A DNA stretch of 64,000 nucleotides from Agromyces ramosus (GTDB lineage Bacteria > Actinomycetota > Actinomycetes > Actinomycetales > Microbacteriaceae), in contig NZ_SGWY01000003.1 in assembly GCF_004216665.1 (NCBI RefSeq), positions 62,001 to 126,000 on the forward strand, written 5' to 3'. The notes beneath the pieces are model-generated. The model saw only the letters and a program-made list of their open reading frames with translations, ran no database searches and was not told the DNA's origin. Made by a program: the position numbers and the translations under genes. Of the stretch, positions 30,221-39,102 are shown piece after piece. The first letter of the stretch is position 1. Every line of letters starts with the position of its first letter.

Positions 30221-30242
30221 GTTCACCTCCCGTTTACCGTCG
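30221..30242 (+). promoter_or_regulatory. PHO box upstream of pstS
   Basis: Two exact 11-base units, GTTCACCTCCC and GTTTACCGTCG, in register, ~90 bases before the pstS start. Weaker continuing units follow. A TAGCGT -10-like hexamer lies at 30270-30275. Best match in the window to a RegX3/PhoP operator. Confidence 0.75.
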
Positions 30243-30332
30243 TGGCGGAAGCTCGTAAGGCGCGATCGTTAGCGTCACAGGCGGGTCGGCACCGGCCCCA
30301 CACCTGCAATCGAACCCCGGAAGGGAATTCAC

Positions 30333-31424
30333 GTGAACCTCAAGCGTTTCGGCGTGCCCGCCGTCATCGCCGTCACCGCGGCGATCGCGCTCAGCTCCTG
30401 TGCTGCGAACGAGAGCGGCGCCGCCCCCTCGGAGTCGGCCTCGTCGCTCTCGGGCAACCTCGTCGGCGCCGGCGCGTCCTCGCAGGACGCCGCCCAGCAG
30501 GCGTGGATCGCCGGCTTCCAGACGGCCAACCCCGACGTCACGATCGACTACGACCCCTCGGGCTCGGGCGCAGGCCGCGAGACCTTCCTCGAGGGCGCGA
30601 GCGACTTCGCCGGCTCCGACCGTGCGTTCGACGACGAGGAGGTCGCCGCCGGCGGCTTCGCCAAGTGCGCTCCCGACACCGACATCATCGAGCTCCCGAT
30701 GTACATCTCGCCGATCGCGGTGATCTTCAACGTGGAGGGCGTCGACACGCTCAACCTCGACGCCGCGACGATCGCCGGGATCTTCGCCGGCAACATCACG
30801 AAGTGGAACGACGCGGCCATCGTCGCGCTGAACCCCGACGCGACGCTGCCCGACCTGGCCATCACGCCGGTGCACCGTTCCGACGACTCGGGCACGACGG
30901 AGAACTTCACCGACTACCTCGGCGCGGCGGCTCCCGACGTGTGGACGTACGAGGCCGACGGCGTGTGGCCCTTCGAGGGCGGCGAGGCGGCCCAGGGCAC
31001 GTCGGGCGTCGTCGACGCCGTCACCAACGGAACCGGCACCGTCGGCTACGCCGACGCCTCGCGTGCCGGCGACCTCGGCACGGTCGCGGTGCAGGTCGGC
31101 GACGAGTTCGTCGAGTTCTCGCCCGAGGCCGCCGCGGCCATCGTCGACGCCTCGCCCGAGGTGGAGGGTCGTTCCGAGGGTGACATCGCGATCGAGATCG
31201 ACCGCACCTCCGAGGAGGCCGGCGTCTACCCGATCGTGCTCGTGAGCTACATCATCGGCTGCCAGCAGTACGCCGACTCGGAGAACGTCGAGCTCGTGAA
31301 GTCCTACTTCTCGTACATGGCGAGCCCCGAGGGCCAGGACGTCGCGGCCGAGGCCGCGGGCTCCGCGCCGATCTCGGACACGCTGCGCGAGCAGGTCACG
31401 GCTGCGATCGACTCGATCCAGTAG
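30333..31424 (+). CDS. pstS: Phosphate-binding lipoprotein PstS
   Basis: The 363-residue solute-binding protein has a lipoprotein signal with lipobox LSSC and the phosphate-binding pattern GAGASSQDAAQQAW, PSGSGAGRETFLEG, and HRSDDSGTTENFTDYL. It captures phosphate outside the membrane for PstCAB. The gene has GGAAGGGAA before its ATG, and a PHO box farther upstream, so it should be induced on phosphate limitation. A strong hairpin follows, likely giving more PstS than channel subunits. Confidence 0.96.
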   Translation: MNLKRFGVPAVIAVTAAIALSSCAANESGAAPSESASSLSGNLVGAGASSQDAAQQAWIAGFQTANPDVTIDYDPSGSGAGRETFLEGASDFAGSDRAFDDEEVAAGGFAKCAPDTDIIELPMYISPIAVIFNVEGVDTLNLDAATIAGIFAGNITKWNDAAIVALNPDATLPDLAITPVHRSDDSGTTENFTDYLGAAAPDVWTYEADGVWPFEGGEAAQGTSGVVDAVTNGTGTVGYADASRAGDLGTVAVQVGDEFVEFSPEAAAAIVDASPEVEGRSEGDIAIEIDRTSEEAGVYPIVLVSYIIGCQQYADSENVELVKSYFSYMASPEGQDVAAEAAGSAPISDTLREQVTAAIDSIQ

Positions 31425-31431
31425 TAGGTTC

Positions 31432-31477
31432 GTGCCCGACCCCGAAGGTTCTTCGCGAACGCACCGGGGTCGGGCAC
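31432..31477 (+). terminator. Attenuating hairpin between pstS and pstC
   Basis: A 13-bp perfect stem (GTGCCCGACCCCG) with a 20-base loop that can fold further, 7 bases past the pstS stop. It probably lets only some transcripts continue into pstCAB, or protects the pstS message. Confidence 0.75.
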
Positions 31478-31523
31478 GGCCGCGTCCCACATTCGAACCA
31501 CCTGAACTCGAGGATCACGCCAG

Positions 31524-32462
31524 ATGAGCACCGCATCCACCGCCATCAAGGCGAAGCAGCGACCGGGCGATCGGGTCTTCTCCGGCTCGGCCGTGTTCGC
31601 GGGCTCCATGATCCTCGTGACGCTCGCCGCCGTGGCGCTCTTCCTGATCGTGCAGAGCATCCCGGCCTTCTTCGCGTCGCATGAGGACGCCTCGATCCTC
31701 CCCGAGAGCTTCTGGTCCTACGTCGGCCCCCTCCTCTTCGGCACCATCTGGGCCGCGGCGCTCGCGCTCATCATGGCCGTGCCGATCTCGATCGGCATCG
31801 CCCTCTTCATCTCGCACTACGCGCCTCGCCGGCTGGCCTCCGTGCTCGGCTACATCGTCGACCTCCTCGCCGCGGTGCCCTCCGTGGTCTTCGGCCTGTG
31901 GGGCATCGGCGTGCTGGCCCCGGCGGTGCAGCCGATCTACGCCTGGCTGGTCGACAACGTCGGCTGGTTCCCGCTCTTCTCCGGGCCCGTCTCGGGCACG
32001 GGCCGCACGATCCTCACCGCGGGCATCGTGCTCGCCGTCATGGTGCTGCCGATCATGACGGCGATCTGCCGTGAGGTCTTCCTGCAGACGCCGGTGCTCC
32101 ACGAGGAGGCGGCGCTCGCGCTGGGCGCCACCCGCTGGGAGATGATCCGCACGGCCGTGCTGCCCTTCGGCCGCTCGGGCATCGTCTCGGCGGCCGTGCT
32201 CGGCCTCGGGCGCGCGCTCGGCGAGACGATGGCCGTGGCCATGGTGCTCTCGGCGAGCGGCGCGGTGACGTTCCAGCTGCTCACCTCGGTCAATCCGTCG
32301 ACGATCGCGGCGAACATCGCCCTCAGCTTCCCCGAGGCGTTCGGCATCAACGTCAACGTGCTCATCGCGACCGGCCTCATCCTCTTCATCGTGACCTTCG
32401 TGGTCAATGCCATCGCCCGCTGGATCGTCAGCCGCCGTCAGGAATTCTCGGGAGCCAACTGA
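31524..32462 (+). CDS. pstC: Phosphate ABC permease PstC
   Basis: The 312-residue membrane subunit has six predicted helices, including SGSAVFAGSMILVTLAAVALFLIV and ALALIMAVPISIGIALFI, and the cytoplasmic coupling loop EEAALALGATRWEMIRTAVLPF, which contacts PstB. It forms the phosphate channel with PstA. ATG at 31524. It overlaps the pstA start by one base (TGATG), so pstC and pstA are translated together. Confidence 0.95.
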   Translation: MSTASTAIKAKQRPGDRVFSGSAVFAGSMILVTLAAVALFLIVQSIPAFFASHEDASILPESFWSYVGPLLFGTIWAAALALIMAVPISIGIALFISHYAPRRLASVLGYIVDLLAAVPSVVFGLWGIGVLAPAVQPIYAWLVDNVGWFPLFSGPVSGTGRTILTAGIVLAVMVLPIMTAICREVFLQTPVLHEEAALALGATRWEMIRTAVLPFGRSGIVSAAVLGLGRALGETMAVAMVLSASGAVTFQLLTSVNPSTIAANIALSFPEAFGINVNVLIATGLILFIVTFVVNAIARWIVSRRQEFSGAN

Positions 32463-33562
32463 TGACCATGACGACCAAGCCCGAGCCCACGACGTCAGTC
32501 GCCACACCGATCCAGAACTCGCTCACGGCGGGTCGCCTGCCGACGCCCGCGCCCTGGCTCATCCTGGGGGCCGCGATCGCCGTGTCGGCGGCGATCTTCG
32601 GCGTGATGGGCCTGGCCGGCGAGGCCGGCTACAACTGGGGCGGCGCCCTCCTCGTCGGCGCCCTGCTCTACATCCCCTCGATATGGCTCTTCTCGATGCT
32701 CGTCGAGGGGCGCCGCCGTGCGATGGACCGCCTGGTCACGGCGCTCGTGACGGGCGCGTTCGTGCTGGCGATGATCCCCTTGATCTCGCTCACGATCACG
32801 GTCATCACCTTCGGCCTCAACCGGTTCGACGCCGACTTCTTCACGATGTCGATGCGCAACGTGACCGGCGAGGGCGGCGGCGTGCTGCACGCGATCGTCG
32901 GCACGCTCCTGATGACCGGCACGGCGGCGATCATCTCGATCCCGATCGGCCTCATGACCTCGATCTACCTGGTCGAGTACGGCCGCGGCCAGCTGGCGCG
33001 CGGCATCACGTTCCTCGTGGACGTCATGACCGGCATCCCGTCGATCGTGGCCGGCCTCTTCGCCTACGCACTGTTCTCGATCTTCCTCGGCCCCGGCACC
33101 CGCACCGGCATCGCCGGCGCCGTCGCCCTCGCGGTGCTCATGATCCCGGTCGTCGTGCGATCGAGCGAGGAGATGCTCCGACTCGTGCCGAACGAGCTGC
33201 GCGAGGCCTCGTACGCGCTCGGCGTGCCGAAGTGGCTCACCATCGTCAAGGTCGTGCTGCCCACCTCGATCGCCGGCATCACGACGGGCATCATGCTCTC
33301 GATCGCCCGCGTCATCGGCGAGACCGCGCCCCTGCTCATCGCGGCGGGCTTCACCCAGAGCATGAACTGGAACCTCTTCGACGGCCGGATGTCGTCGCTG
33401 CCCGTCTTCGTCTACACGCAGTACGCCAACCAGGGCAATCCGCCCGAGGCGTACCTCGACCGCGCGTGGGCGGCCGCCCTCACGCTCATCCTCATCGTCA
33501 TGGCGCTGAACCTCATCGCCCGACTCGTCGCCCGCTTCTTCGCCCCCAAGTTCGGTCGCTGA
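32462..33562 (+). CDS. pstA: Phosphate ABC permease PstA
   Basis: The 366-residue membrane subunit is PstA with an N-terminal extension (two extra hydrophobic segments before the usual core: WLILGAAIAVSAAIFGVMGL and LLVGALLYIPSIWLF). The coupling loop is LREASYALGVPKWLTIVKVVLP. It pairs with PstC to form the channel. The longer N-terminus is typical of actinobacterial PstA. The start overlaps the pstC stop (TGATG); pstB follows 24 bases later. Confidence 0.95.
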   Translation: MTMTTKPEPTTSVATPIQNSLTAGRLPTPAPWLILGAAIAVSAAIFGVMGLAGEAGYNWGGALLVGALLYIPSIWLFSMLVEGRRRAMDRLVTALVTGAFVLAMIPLISLTITVITFGLNRFDADFFTMSMRNVTGEGGGVLHAIVGTLLMTGTAAIISIPIGLMTSIYLVEYGRGQLARGITFLVDVMTGIPSIVAGLFAYALFSIFLGPGTRTGIAGAVALAVLMIPVVVRSSEEMLRLVPNELREASYALGVPKWLTIVKVVLPTSIAGITTGIMLSIARVIGETAPLLIAAGFTQSMNWNLFDGRMSSLPVFVYTQYANQGNPPEAYLDRAWAAALTLILIVMALNLIARLVARFFAPKFGR

Positions 33563-33586
33563 ACCGAACGCCCAGATAGGAAATCC

Positions 33587-34366
33587 GTGTCCAAGCGCAT
33601 CGAAGTCCGTGACCTCAACGTCTACTACGGCAAGTTCCTCGCCGTGGAGGGCGTGAACCTCGAGATCGAGCCCCGCAGCGTCACCGCGTTCATCGGCCCG
33701 TCGGGCTGCGGCAAGTCCACGTTCCTCCGCACCCTCAACCGCATGCACGAGGTCATCCCCGGCGCACGCGTCGAGGGCGAGGTGCTCATCGACGGCAACA
33801 ACCTCTACGACCCCGACGTCGATCCCGTGCTCGTGCGCCGCCAGGTGGGCATGGTGTTCCAGCGCCCGAACCCGTTCCCCACGATGTCGATCAAGGAGAA
33901 CGTGCTCGCGGGCGTGAAGCTCAACAACAAGCGCATCTCGAAGTCCGACGCCGACGACCTCGTCGAGAAGTCGCTGCTCGGCGCGAACCTCTGGAACGAG
34001 GTGAAGGACCGCCTCGACCGACCGGGCTCCGGCCTTTCGGGTGGCCAGCAGCAGCGCCTCTGCATCGCCCGCGCCATCGCGGTGGCGCCCGAGGTCATCC
34101 TCATGGACGAGCCGTGCTCCGCGCTCGACCCGATCTCGACGCTCGCGATCGAGGACCTCATCGAGGAGCTGAAGCTGCAGTACACGATCGTGATCGTGAC
34201 GCACAACATGCAGCAGGCGAGCCGCGTGTCCGACAAGACGGCGTTCTTCAACATCGCCGGCACCGGCAAGCCCGGCAACCTGATCGAGTACGCCGACACC
34301 ACGACGATCTTCTCGAACCCGAGCGTCAAGGCGACCGAGGACTACGTCTCCGGCCGCTTCGGCTGA
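33587..34366 (+). CDS. pstB: Phosphate ABC ATPase PstB
   Basis: The 259-residue ATPase has Walker [11 protein letters not shown]-loop [11 protein letters not shown] typical of PstB, signature [16 protein letters not shown], Walker [13 protein letters not shown], and H-loop IVTHNMQQA. It powers phosphate import through PstCA and also conveys the signal to SenX3 via PhoU. GTG start at 33587 with AGGAAA upstream. Its stop lies only 3 bases from the stop of the opposite-strand aminotransferase-like gene, without an obvious hairpin between them. Confidence 0.96.
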   Translation: MSKRIEVRDLNVYYGKFLAVEGVNLEIEPRSVTAFIGPSGCGKSTFLRTLNRMHEVIPGARVEGEVLIDGNNLYDPDVDPVLVRRQVGMVFQRPNPFPTMSIKENVLAGVKLNNKRISKSDADDLVEKSLLGANLWNEVKDRLDRPGSGLSGGQQQRLCIARAIAVAPEVILMDEPCSALDPISTLAIEDLIEELKLQYTIVIVTHNMQQASRVSDKTAFFNIAGTGKPGNLIEYADTTTIFSNPSVKATEDYVSGRFG

Positions 34367-34369
34367 TCG

Positions 34370-35257
34370 TCAGTCGCGCGGCGTGAGCAGGTAGTCGTTG
34401 AGCGCCCGCGTCTCGTCGGCGTCGTAGGGCATGGGCCGCCCGTCGAGCTCGGTGATGCCCGCGGCGAGGCGCACGCTCGACACGAGCCACGCGGCATCCG
34501 CGGTCGCGAGGTCGGCGACGGGGATGTCGCGGTACTCGGTGCGCCGGCCGGATGCCTCGAGGTGCTCGAAGAGGCTCATCTGGGTCGTGCCGTGCAGGAT
34601 CGCGCCCGACGGAGCCGGCGTCGACCACACGTCGCCGCGACGCAGGATGACGCTCGACGTGGGCCCCTCCATCACGTACCCGTCGCTCGTGACGAAGATC
34701 GTGTCGTCGGCGCCGCGCCGCCTGGCCTCGCGGAGCGCGGCCATGTTCACCGCGTAGCTCAGGGTCTTCGCTCCGAGCAGCAGCCACGGCGCGCGCTCGG
34801 CCGTGCCCCGCGCGTAGCCGCGATCGAGCGTGACCACGCGGATGCCGCGCTCCCGCACCGCGCTGAAATCGGCGGCCGGCGCGACATGCAGCCACGCCGT
34901 GGGCGCCGGGCCGTGCTCGACGCCCCGGCTGAGCACGAGCTTCAGCGCGAACTCGCCCGTGGTGGGGAGGGCGGCGACCGCACGGGCGATCGCCGCCTCC
35001 CACTGCGGCAGGTTGGGCTCGGGCAGCTCGCAGATGCGTGCCGAGTTGCGCAGTCGCTCGAGGTGCGGTCGCGACTCCTGGGCGTGCCCGTCGACCACGC
35101 CGATCGTCTCGAAGATGCCGTCGCCGCGCTGGGTCGACAGCTCCCCCACGCGCAGCGCCGGGGCCGACGCGTCGACCTCGCGGAACGTCGCGTCGAGCTC
35201 CCCGACGGCGGCGTCGGCGGGCAGCGGTTCGATGAGGAGCGTGAGGGTCTCGGCCAT
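34370..35257 (-). CDS. pabC: PLP class IV enzyme, probable 4-amino-4-deoxychorismate lyase
   Basis: The 295-residue fold-type IV PLP enzyme has the active-site lysine in LGAKTLSYAVNM and the cofactor region VTSDGYVMEGPTSSVILRRGDV, with GTTQMSLFEHL later. This family includes aminodeoxychorismate lyase (PabC, folate synthesis), branched-chain aminotransferase and D-amino acid transaminase. Length and the absence of an IlvE-type N-terminal arginine cluster favour PabC, but the substrate is not certain. It is monocistronic and converges with pstB. Folate synthesis would fit folD-glyA elsewhere in the window (loose). Confidence 0.75.
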   Translation of the reverse strand: MAETLTLLIEPLPADAAVGELDATFREVDASAPALRVGELSTQRGDGIFETIGVVDGHAQESRPHLERLRNSARICELPEPNLPQWEAAIARAVAALPTTGEFALKLVLSRGVEHGPAPTAWLHVAPAADFSAVRERGIRVVTLDRGYARGTAERAPWLLLGAKTLSYAVNMAALREARRRGADDTIFVTSDGYVMEGPTSSVILRRGDVWSTPAPSGAILHGTTQMSLFEHLEASGRRTEYRDIPVADLATADAAWLVSSVRLAAGITELDGRPMPYDADETRALNDYLLTPRD

Positions 35258-35504
35258 GCTCCGATGCTACGCGGCACGGCCGGGGTCACCGTGCCGACCG
35301 CGACGGGCGCACGGCGCCGCGACGGGCGGCAGCAGCGGGCACCCCGACGGCAGCAGGGGCATCCGGGCATGAGAATACCGGGCCGCAGAACGCCTCTCGG
35401 CGCGTGGCCGCTCGGAGCGGCGAATATTGGAGCCCGGGGTTACTGCGGCCCGGCACATCAAGTGTAAACGAGGCGCGGGGGTGGTTCATTCCCACCCGGC
35501 GGCG

Positions 35505-36143
35505 TCAGTCGAGCGAGTCGCGCCGCCAGAGGCGCGCGCACGACGCGAACTCGTCGGCGAGCTGCGTGAGGCGCAGCGCCCGCTGCGTGAGCTCGCGGGG
35601 GCGGTCGGGGTTCACGGCGTCCGAGGCATCCGCGTCGTCGGCGAGGCTCGTGAAGCCCGCGGCCACGACGCGTGCGAAGGCGGCCGCGCGCTCGAGGGCG
35701 ACGGCGAAATCGCCCGCGAACAGCCCGTGGAGGATGCGGTCGGCCAGCTCCTGCACCTCGGCGGGGCCCGCGGGGATCGGTGCGCCCGCGACCACCTGGT
35801 CGATGGTGTGCGACACCTCGGTGCCGCGCTGGAAGGCGAGGCTGATGCCGACCGGATCCTGGCGGATCAGCGTGCGCAGCAGGTACACGCGCCAGAGCGC
35901 GCCGGGGAGGCTCTTCGCCGATGCCTGCGACCAGAGCTCGGCGATCGCGTCGATGCCGTGCTCGTCGGTGTACGTGATGAGGCGGGCGACCACCGCGGGG
36001 TCGGGGTCGGCGCGCACTCGGGACAGGATCGCCGCGGCGCTGTCGTGCGCGATTCGGCTGAGCGACGCGGGATCCTCCGCGCCGAGGTACCCCTCGAACA
36101 TGCCGGGCGGGAAACGCGTGGGTCGGTGGAAGTCGGAAGCCAT
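35505..36143 (-). CDS. Conserved hypothetical protein, helical
   Basis: From ATG 36143 (MASDFHRPTRFPPGMFEG) this is a 212-residue, mostly helical protein without signal peptide or membrane segment. Distinct blocks are GYLGAEDPASLSRIAHDSAAAI, LPGALWRVYLLRTLIRQDP and LADRILHGLFAGDFAVALERAAAFARVVAAGF. It appears to be a conserved actinobacterial protein without a known function. I do not recognise its fold. It precedes tRNA-Lys on the opposite strand. The 247 bp between it and pabC hold no clear gene. Confidence 0.65.
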   Translation of the reverse strand: MASDFHRPTRFPPGMFEGYLGAEDPASLSRIAHDSAAAILSRVRADPDPAVVARLITYTDEHGIDAIAELWSQASAKSLPGALWRVYLLRTLIRQDPVGISLAFQRGTEVSHTIDQVVAGAPIPAGPAEVQELADRILHGLFAGDFAVALERAAAFARVVAAGFTSLADDADASDAVNPDRPRELTQRALRLTQLADEFASCARLWRRDSLD

Positions 36144-36233
36144 CGCCGCACACATTACCCGCCTTCCCCGTGTGACGGCAGCCCGTCGAGGCCGCCCCGC
36201 CACCTCCCCGCGCACCGGGTAATGTGGTGGCGC

Positions 36234-36306
36234 GGGCCTCTAGCTCAGTTGGCAGAGCAGCGGACTTTTAATCCGCGGGTCGTGGGTTCGAGCCCCACGG
36301 GGCCCA
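36234..36306 (+). tRNA. tRNA-Lys (anticodon TTT)
   Basis: Acceptor GGGCCTC pairs with GGGGCCC, D arm GCTC...GAGC, anticodon arm GCGGA-CTTTTAA-TCCGC with anticodon TTT, T arm GTGGG-TTCGAGC-CCCAC, discriminator A. CCA is not encoded in full. Confidence 0.97.
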
Positions 36307-36514
36307 CCCTCCTTTGCATCATCGCCGCGGGGCTGTCAAGGCCTTCCCGCGACTCCGAGACCGGCGTAGAACTGTCAGCACGGGTCATCACGATCCGAAC
36401 AGAGGCGGGCCGGGCCGGTCGGCGCAGCGCAGACGACCACGCGCATCCCAGGACGCGACGACCGGCTCCGGTCCACCGCCGACCGCACACGGATTCGATG
36501 GGGAATGGTGCGAG

Positions 36515-36772
36515 ATGCTCCCCCGAAACGACACGACGACTGCCTCCCACGTGGAGTTGACACCGCTCAGCCCGACGATGTGGCGTGTGTGCGACGACCG
36601 CTTCGACGCAGGCGAACTGCGTCAGGTCGTCGGCTACCTCCACGCGATCGGCTCCGAGTTCGAGATGCTGTGGATGCGCCCGCATCCCGGCGGCGTCTAC
36701 CGCTATCCCACGATGGAGGCCGCGCTGGACGCGATCTCACTCCGGCTCGAACTCACCTCAGACCTGCGCTGA
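36515..36772 (+). CDS. Small hypothetical protein, 85 residues
   Basis: The frame from ATG 36515 encodes MLPRNDTTTASHVELTPLSP and then TMWRVCDDRFDAGELRQVVGYL and MEAALDAISLRLEL. It reads like a small mixed alpha/beta protein of the type scattered in Microbacteriaceae, with a conserved aromatic-Arg pattern (WRVCD, GGVYRYP). No signal or membrane segment is seen. The ribosome site is weak. It lies ~200 bases downstream of tRNA-Lys. Function unknown; coding status is likely but not certain. Confidence 0.55.
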   Translation: MLPRNDTTTASHVELTPLSPTMWRVCDDRFDAGELRQVVGYLHAIGSEFEMLWMRPHPGGVYRYPTMEAALDAISLRLELTSDLR

Positions 36773-36910
36773 CCGGCGGCGCGCCTGGACGGCGACGGCC
36801 GGGCACCGCCCGACGGGGGTTCGAGCTACACGGTCAGTTCGACGAGGGCCACTGGGTCCTCGTCGAGCTCGAACGTCCCCGCCACGGCGGCTCCTCCCCA
36901 GGTTCCCCTC

Positions 36911-36930
36911 CCTGCACGACATCGTGCAGG
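36911..36930. repeat. Inverted repeat downstream of the 85-residue gene
   Basis: CCTGCACGA, CA, TCGTGCAGG: a perfect 9-bp stem in a 296-bp gene-free stretch (36773-37068). A second weaker pair, CCCCGTT (36976) with AACGGGG (36998), follows. No coding frame is convincing here; a terminator is the simplest reading. Confidence 0.5.
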
Positions 36931-37068
36931 TGAGACACACGCTAATCCCGCCGGGTCTCGCCCGCCATACTTGCGCCCCGTTCTGGGGGACACCGGAAAC
37001 GGGGCTCCCGGTCCGATTTGTCGATCGCGGCACCGGAAATCGGTGAAGGGATGTCGCGATCCTCCGAC

Positions 37069-38109
37069 TCAGCCGACCAGCGAACGGAACCCCGCCATCA
37101 GGGCGATGCGTTCCGCGGAGTTCCGGGCGAGGGGCGTGACCGCGAGCGTCGTGACCCCGGCGGCGCGGAACGCCGCGACGCGCTCGGCGACGTACGACGC
37201 GGGGCCGATGAGCGACACGGCGCGCACGAGCTCGTCGGGGACGGCGGCGACGGCCTCGTCACGCCGCCCATCGAGGTACAGGTCCTGGATCAGCGCCGCC
37301 TCGGCCTCGAAGCCGTAGCTCGCGATGAGGTCGTTGTAGAAGTTCTTGCCACGGGCGCCCATGCCGCCGACGTAGAGCGCGAGCTGCGGCTTCACGAGCG
37401 CGAGCACCGCCTCGGGATGCTCCGTGATGGCCAGGGCCGGGCTGGCGAACACGTCGAGGGGCGCGAGGTCGTCGGCCCGCTTGGCGGCACCGGCGGCGAG
37501 CGCCGCGCCCCAGACCTCGCCCGCACGCTCGGGATGGAAGAACATCGGCAGCCATCCATCGGCGATCTCCGCGGTCTGCTCGACCGACTTCGGGCCGAGC
37601 GAGGCGATCGTGATCGGGATGCGTTCCCGCACGGGGTGGTTGATGAGCTTCAACGGCTTGCCGAGTCCGGTGCCCTCGCCCTCGGGCAGCGGGATGCGGT
37701 ACTTGGCGCCCGCGTGCACCACCGGCTCGCGCCGCCACGTCATGCGGCAGATCTCGACGATCTCGCGCGTGCGGGAGAGCGGGGCGTCGTAGCGCACGCC
37801 GTGGAAGCCCTCGATGACCTGGGGTCCGGATGCCCCGATGCCGAGCTCGAAGCGGCCGTCGGAGACGTAGTCGAGTCCCGCCGCCGTCATCGCCGTCAGC
37901 GTGGGCGTGCGGGTGTACAGCTGCAGGATGCCGGAGGCGAGCGTGATCGTCGAGGTCCGCGCCGCGAGGAAGCCGAGCTGGCTGACCGCGTCGAACGAGT
38001 ACGCCTCGGGCACGGCGACCAGGTCGACGCCCGCCCGTTCGAGCTCGGCCACCTCGTCGGCCGCCTCGCGGAACCCGCCCGCGTAGTTCAGGAACATGCC
38101 GACGCGCAT
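37069..38109 (-). CDS. LLM-class (luciferase-like) F420-dependent oxidoreductase
   Basis: The 346-residue TIM-barrel protein has the family patterns GMFLNYAGGFREAADEVAELERAGVD, AVSQLGFLAARTSTITLASGI, GRFELGIGASGPQVIEGFHG and PITIASLGPKSVEQTAEIADGW. These enzymes use F420 or FMN; actinobacteria most often use F420 in this class. The substrate is unknown. It is monocistronic. The upstream 100 bases contain no recognised regulator site. Distinguishing F420 from FMN use is an inference from family membership in actinobacteria. Confidence 0.85.
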   Translation of the reverse strand: MRVGMFLNYAGGFREAADEVAELERAGVDLVAVPEAYSFDAVSQLGFLAARTSTITLASGILQLYTRTPTLTAMTAAGLDYVSDGRFELGIGASGPQVIEGFHGVRYDAPLSRTREIVEICRMTWRREPVVHAGAKYRIPLPEGEGTGLGKPLKLINHPVRERIPITIASLGPKSVEQTAEIADGWLPMFFHPERAGEVWGAALAAGAAKRADDLAPLDVFASPALAITEHPEAVLALVKPQLALYVGGMGARGKNFYNDLIASYGFEAEAALIQDLYLDGRRDEAVAAVPDELVRAVSLIGPASYVAERVAAFRAAGVTTLAVTPLARNSAERIALMAGFRSLVG

Positions 38110-38211
38110 CCGTCACTCCTCGTCGTGTGCTGGGCCCGGCGTCGTGTCGACGGGCACCTCAGACCCTAACCGACGGTCCGCGACCGGCAGGGGTCGATTG
38201 TGCACACCCGA

Positions 38212-39102
38212 CTACGTGGGGATGAAGACGATGGGATCGGTCGTGGGTTGCGGCGAACCGCCGGACGGCTCGACCGTGATCCCGACCGCCACTCCCGGCG
38301 TGAACGAGCCGTCGAGCACGCGCCATGTCTCGGGACCGGCCACGTCGAACGTGCCGGCCGAGTCGGCGCCGGCGTCGTCGATGTACCAGAGCTCGTAGGT
38401 CTGGTCGGCGTCGAGCGCGGGCAGCCCCTCGACGATGACACCCGAGCGCCCCGCGGCCGCCGAGGAGACGAGCGTGACCTCGCCGCCGCCCTCGACCTCG
38501 TGCGTCTGCGACTGCGCGTCGGGCGCCTCGGCGATCGCGGCCATCTCGCGCTGCGCACCCCAGCCGTTCGGTCCGGTCCACCCGATGCCGATGACGGCAC
38601 CGGCGATGAGCACCACAGCGGCCGCGGCCGCCCCGATGATCGCACCGGGGCGCTGGAACCAGCGGCGGCGCGCGGCGGACTCGGCGCGGCCGACGGGGCG
38701 ATCGGAGCCCCCGGCCGCCGGCGTCGGGCTCGGCGTCGGCGCGGTGGGCGCGACCGGGGGCGCCGGCGCCGCCGCCTCGGGGACGTCGGGCGCGGCATCC
38801 GCTGCGACCTGCGGGGTCGAGTCGAGCTCGGCCATCAGCCGCGCCTTGAGCGACGGCGGCGGCGCGACCGGCTCGCCCTGCTCGGCGAGGTGCGCGGCGG
38901 ACTCCGCATAGGCGTCGACCTCGTCGCGCAGCTCGGGTGAGGCGGCGAGGGCGCGCTCGAACTCGGCCCGCTCGTCGTGGTCGAGTGCGTCGAGGGCGTA
39001 TGCGGCGGCGAGGCCGTGGAACGCCTCGACCGAGATCGGCTCGCCCGAACGCGCGCCGGCGTCTCGGCGCCCACGCTCCAGCTCGTCGTCGTGGCCGGTC
39101 AT
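38212..39102 (-). CDS. rskA: Anti-sigma factor RskA type
   Basis: From ATG 39102 (MTGHDDELERGRRD) the 296-residue protein has a cytoplasmic helical region (AAYALDALDHDERAEFERAL...), a Pro/Ala-rich linker, one membrane helix (GAIIGAAAAAVVLIAGAVIGIGW), and an extracytoplasmic RskA domain with SGVIVEGLPALDADQTYELWYID. RskA binds SigK and is inactivated by regulated proteolysis. The start overlaps the sigK stop (ATGA), so the pair is coupled. Longer than Mycobacterium RskA (232) mainly through the linker. Confidence 0.88.
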   Translation of the reverse strand: MTGHDDELERGRRDAGARSGEPISVEAFHGLAAAYALDALDHDERAEFERALAASPELRDEVDAYAESAAHLAEQGEPVAPPPSLKARLMAELDSTPQVAADAAPDVPEAAAPAPPVAPTAPTPSPTPAAGGSDRPVGRAESAARRRWFQRPGAIIGAAAAAVVLIAGAVIGIGWTGPNGWGAQREMAAIAEAPDAQSQTHEVEGGGEVTLVSSAAAGRSGVIVEGLPALDADQTYELWYIDDAGADSAGTFDVAGPETWRVLDGSFTPGVAVGITVEPSGGSPQPTTDPIVFIPT

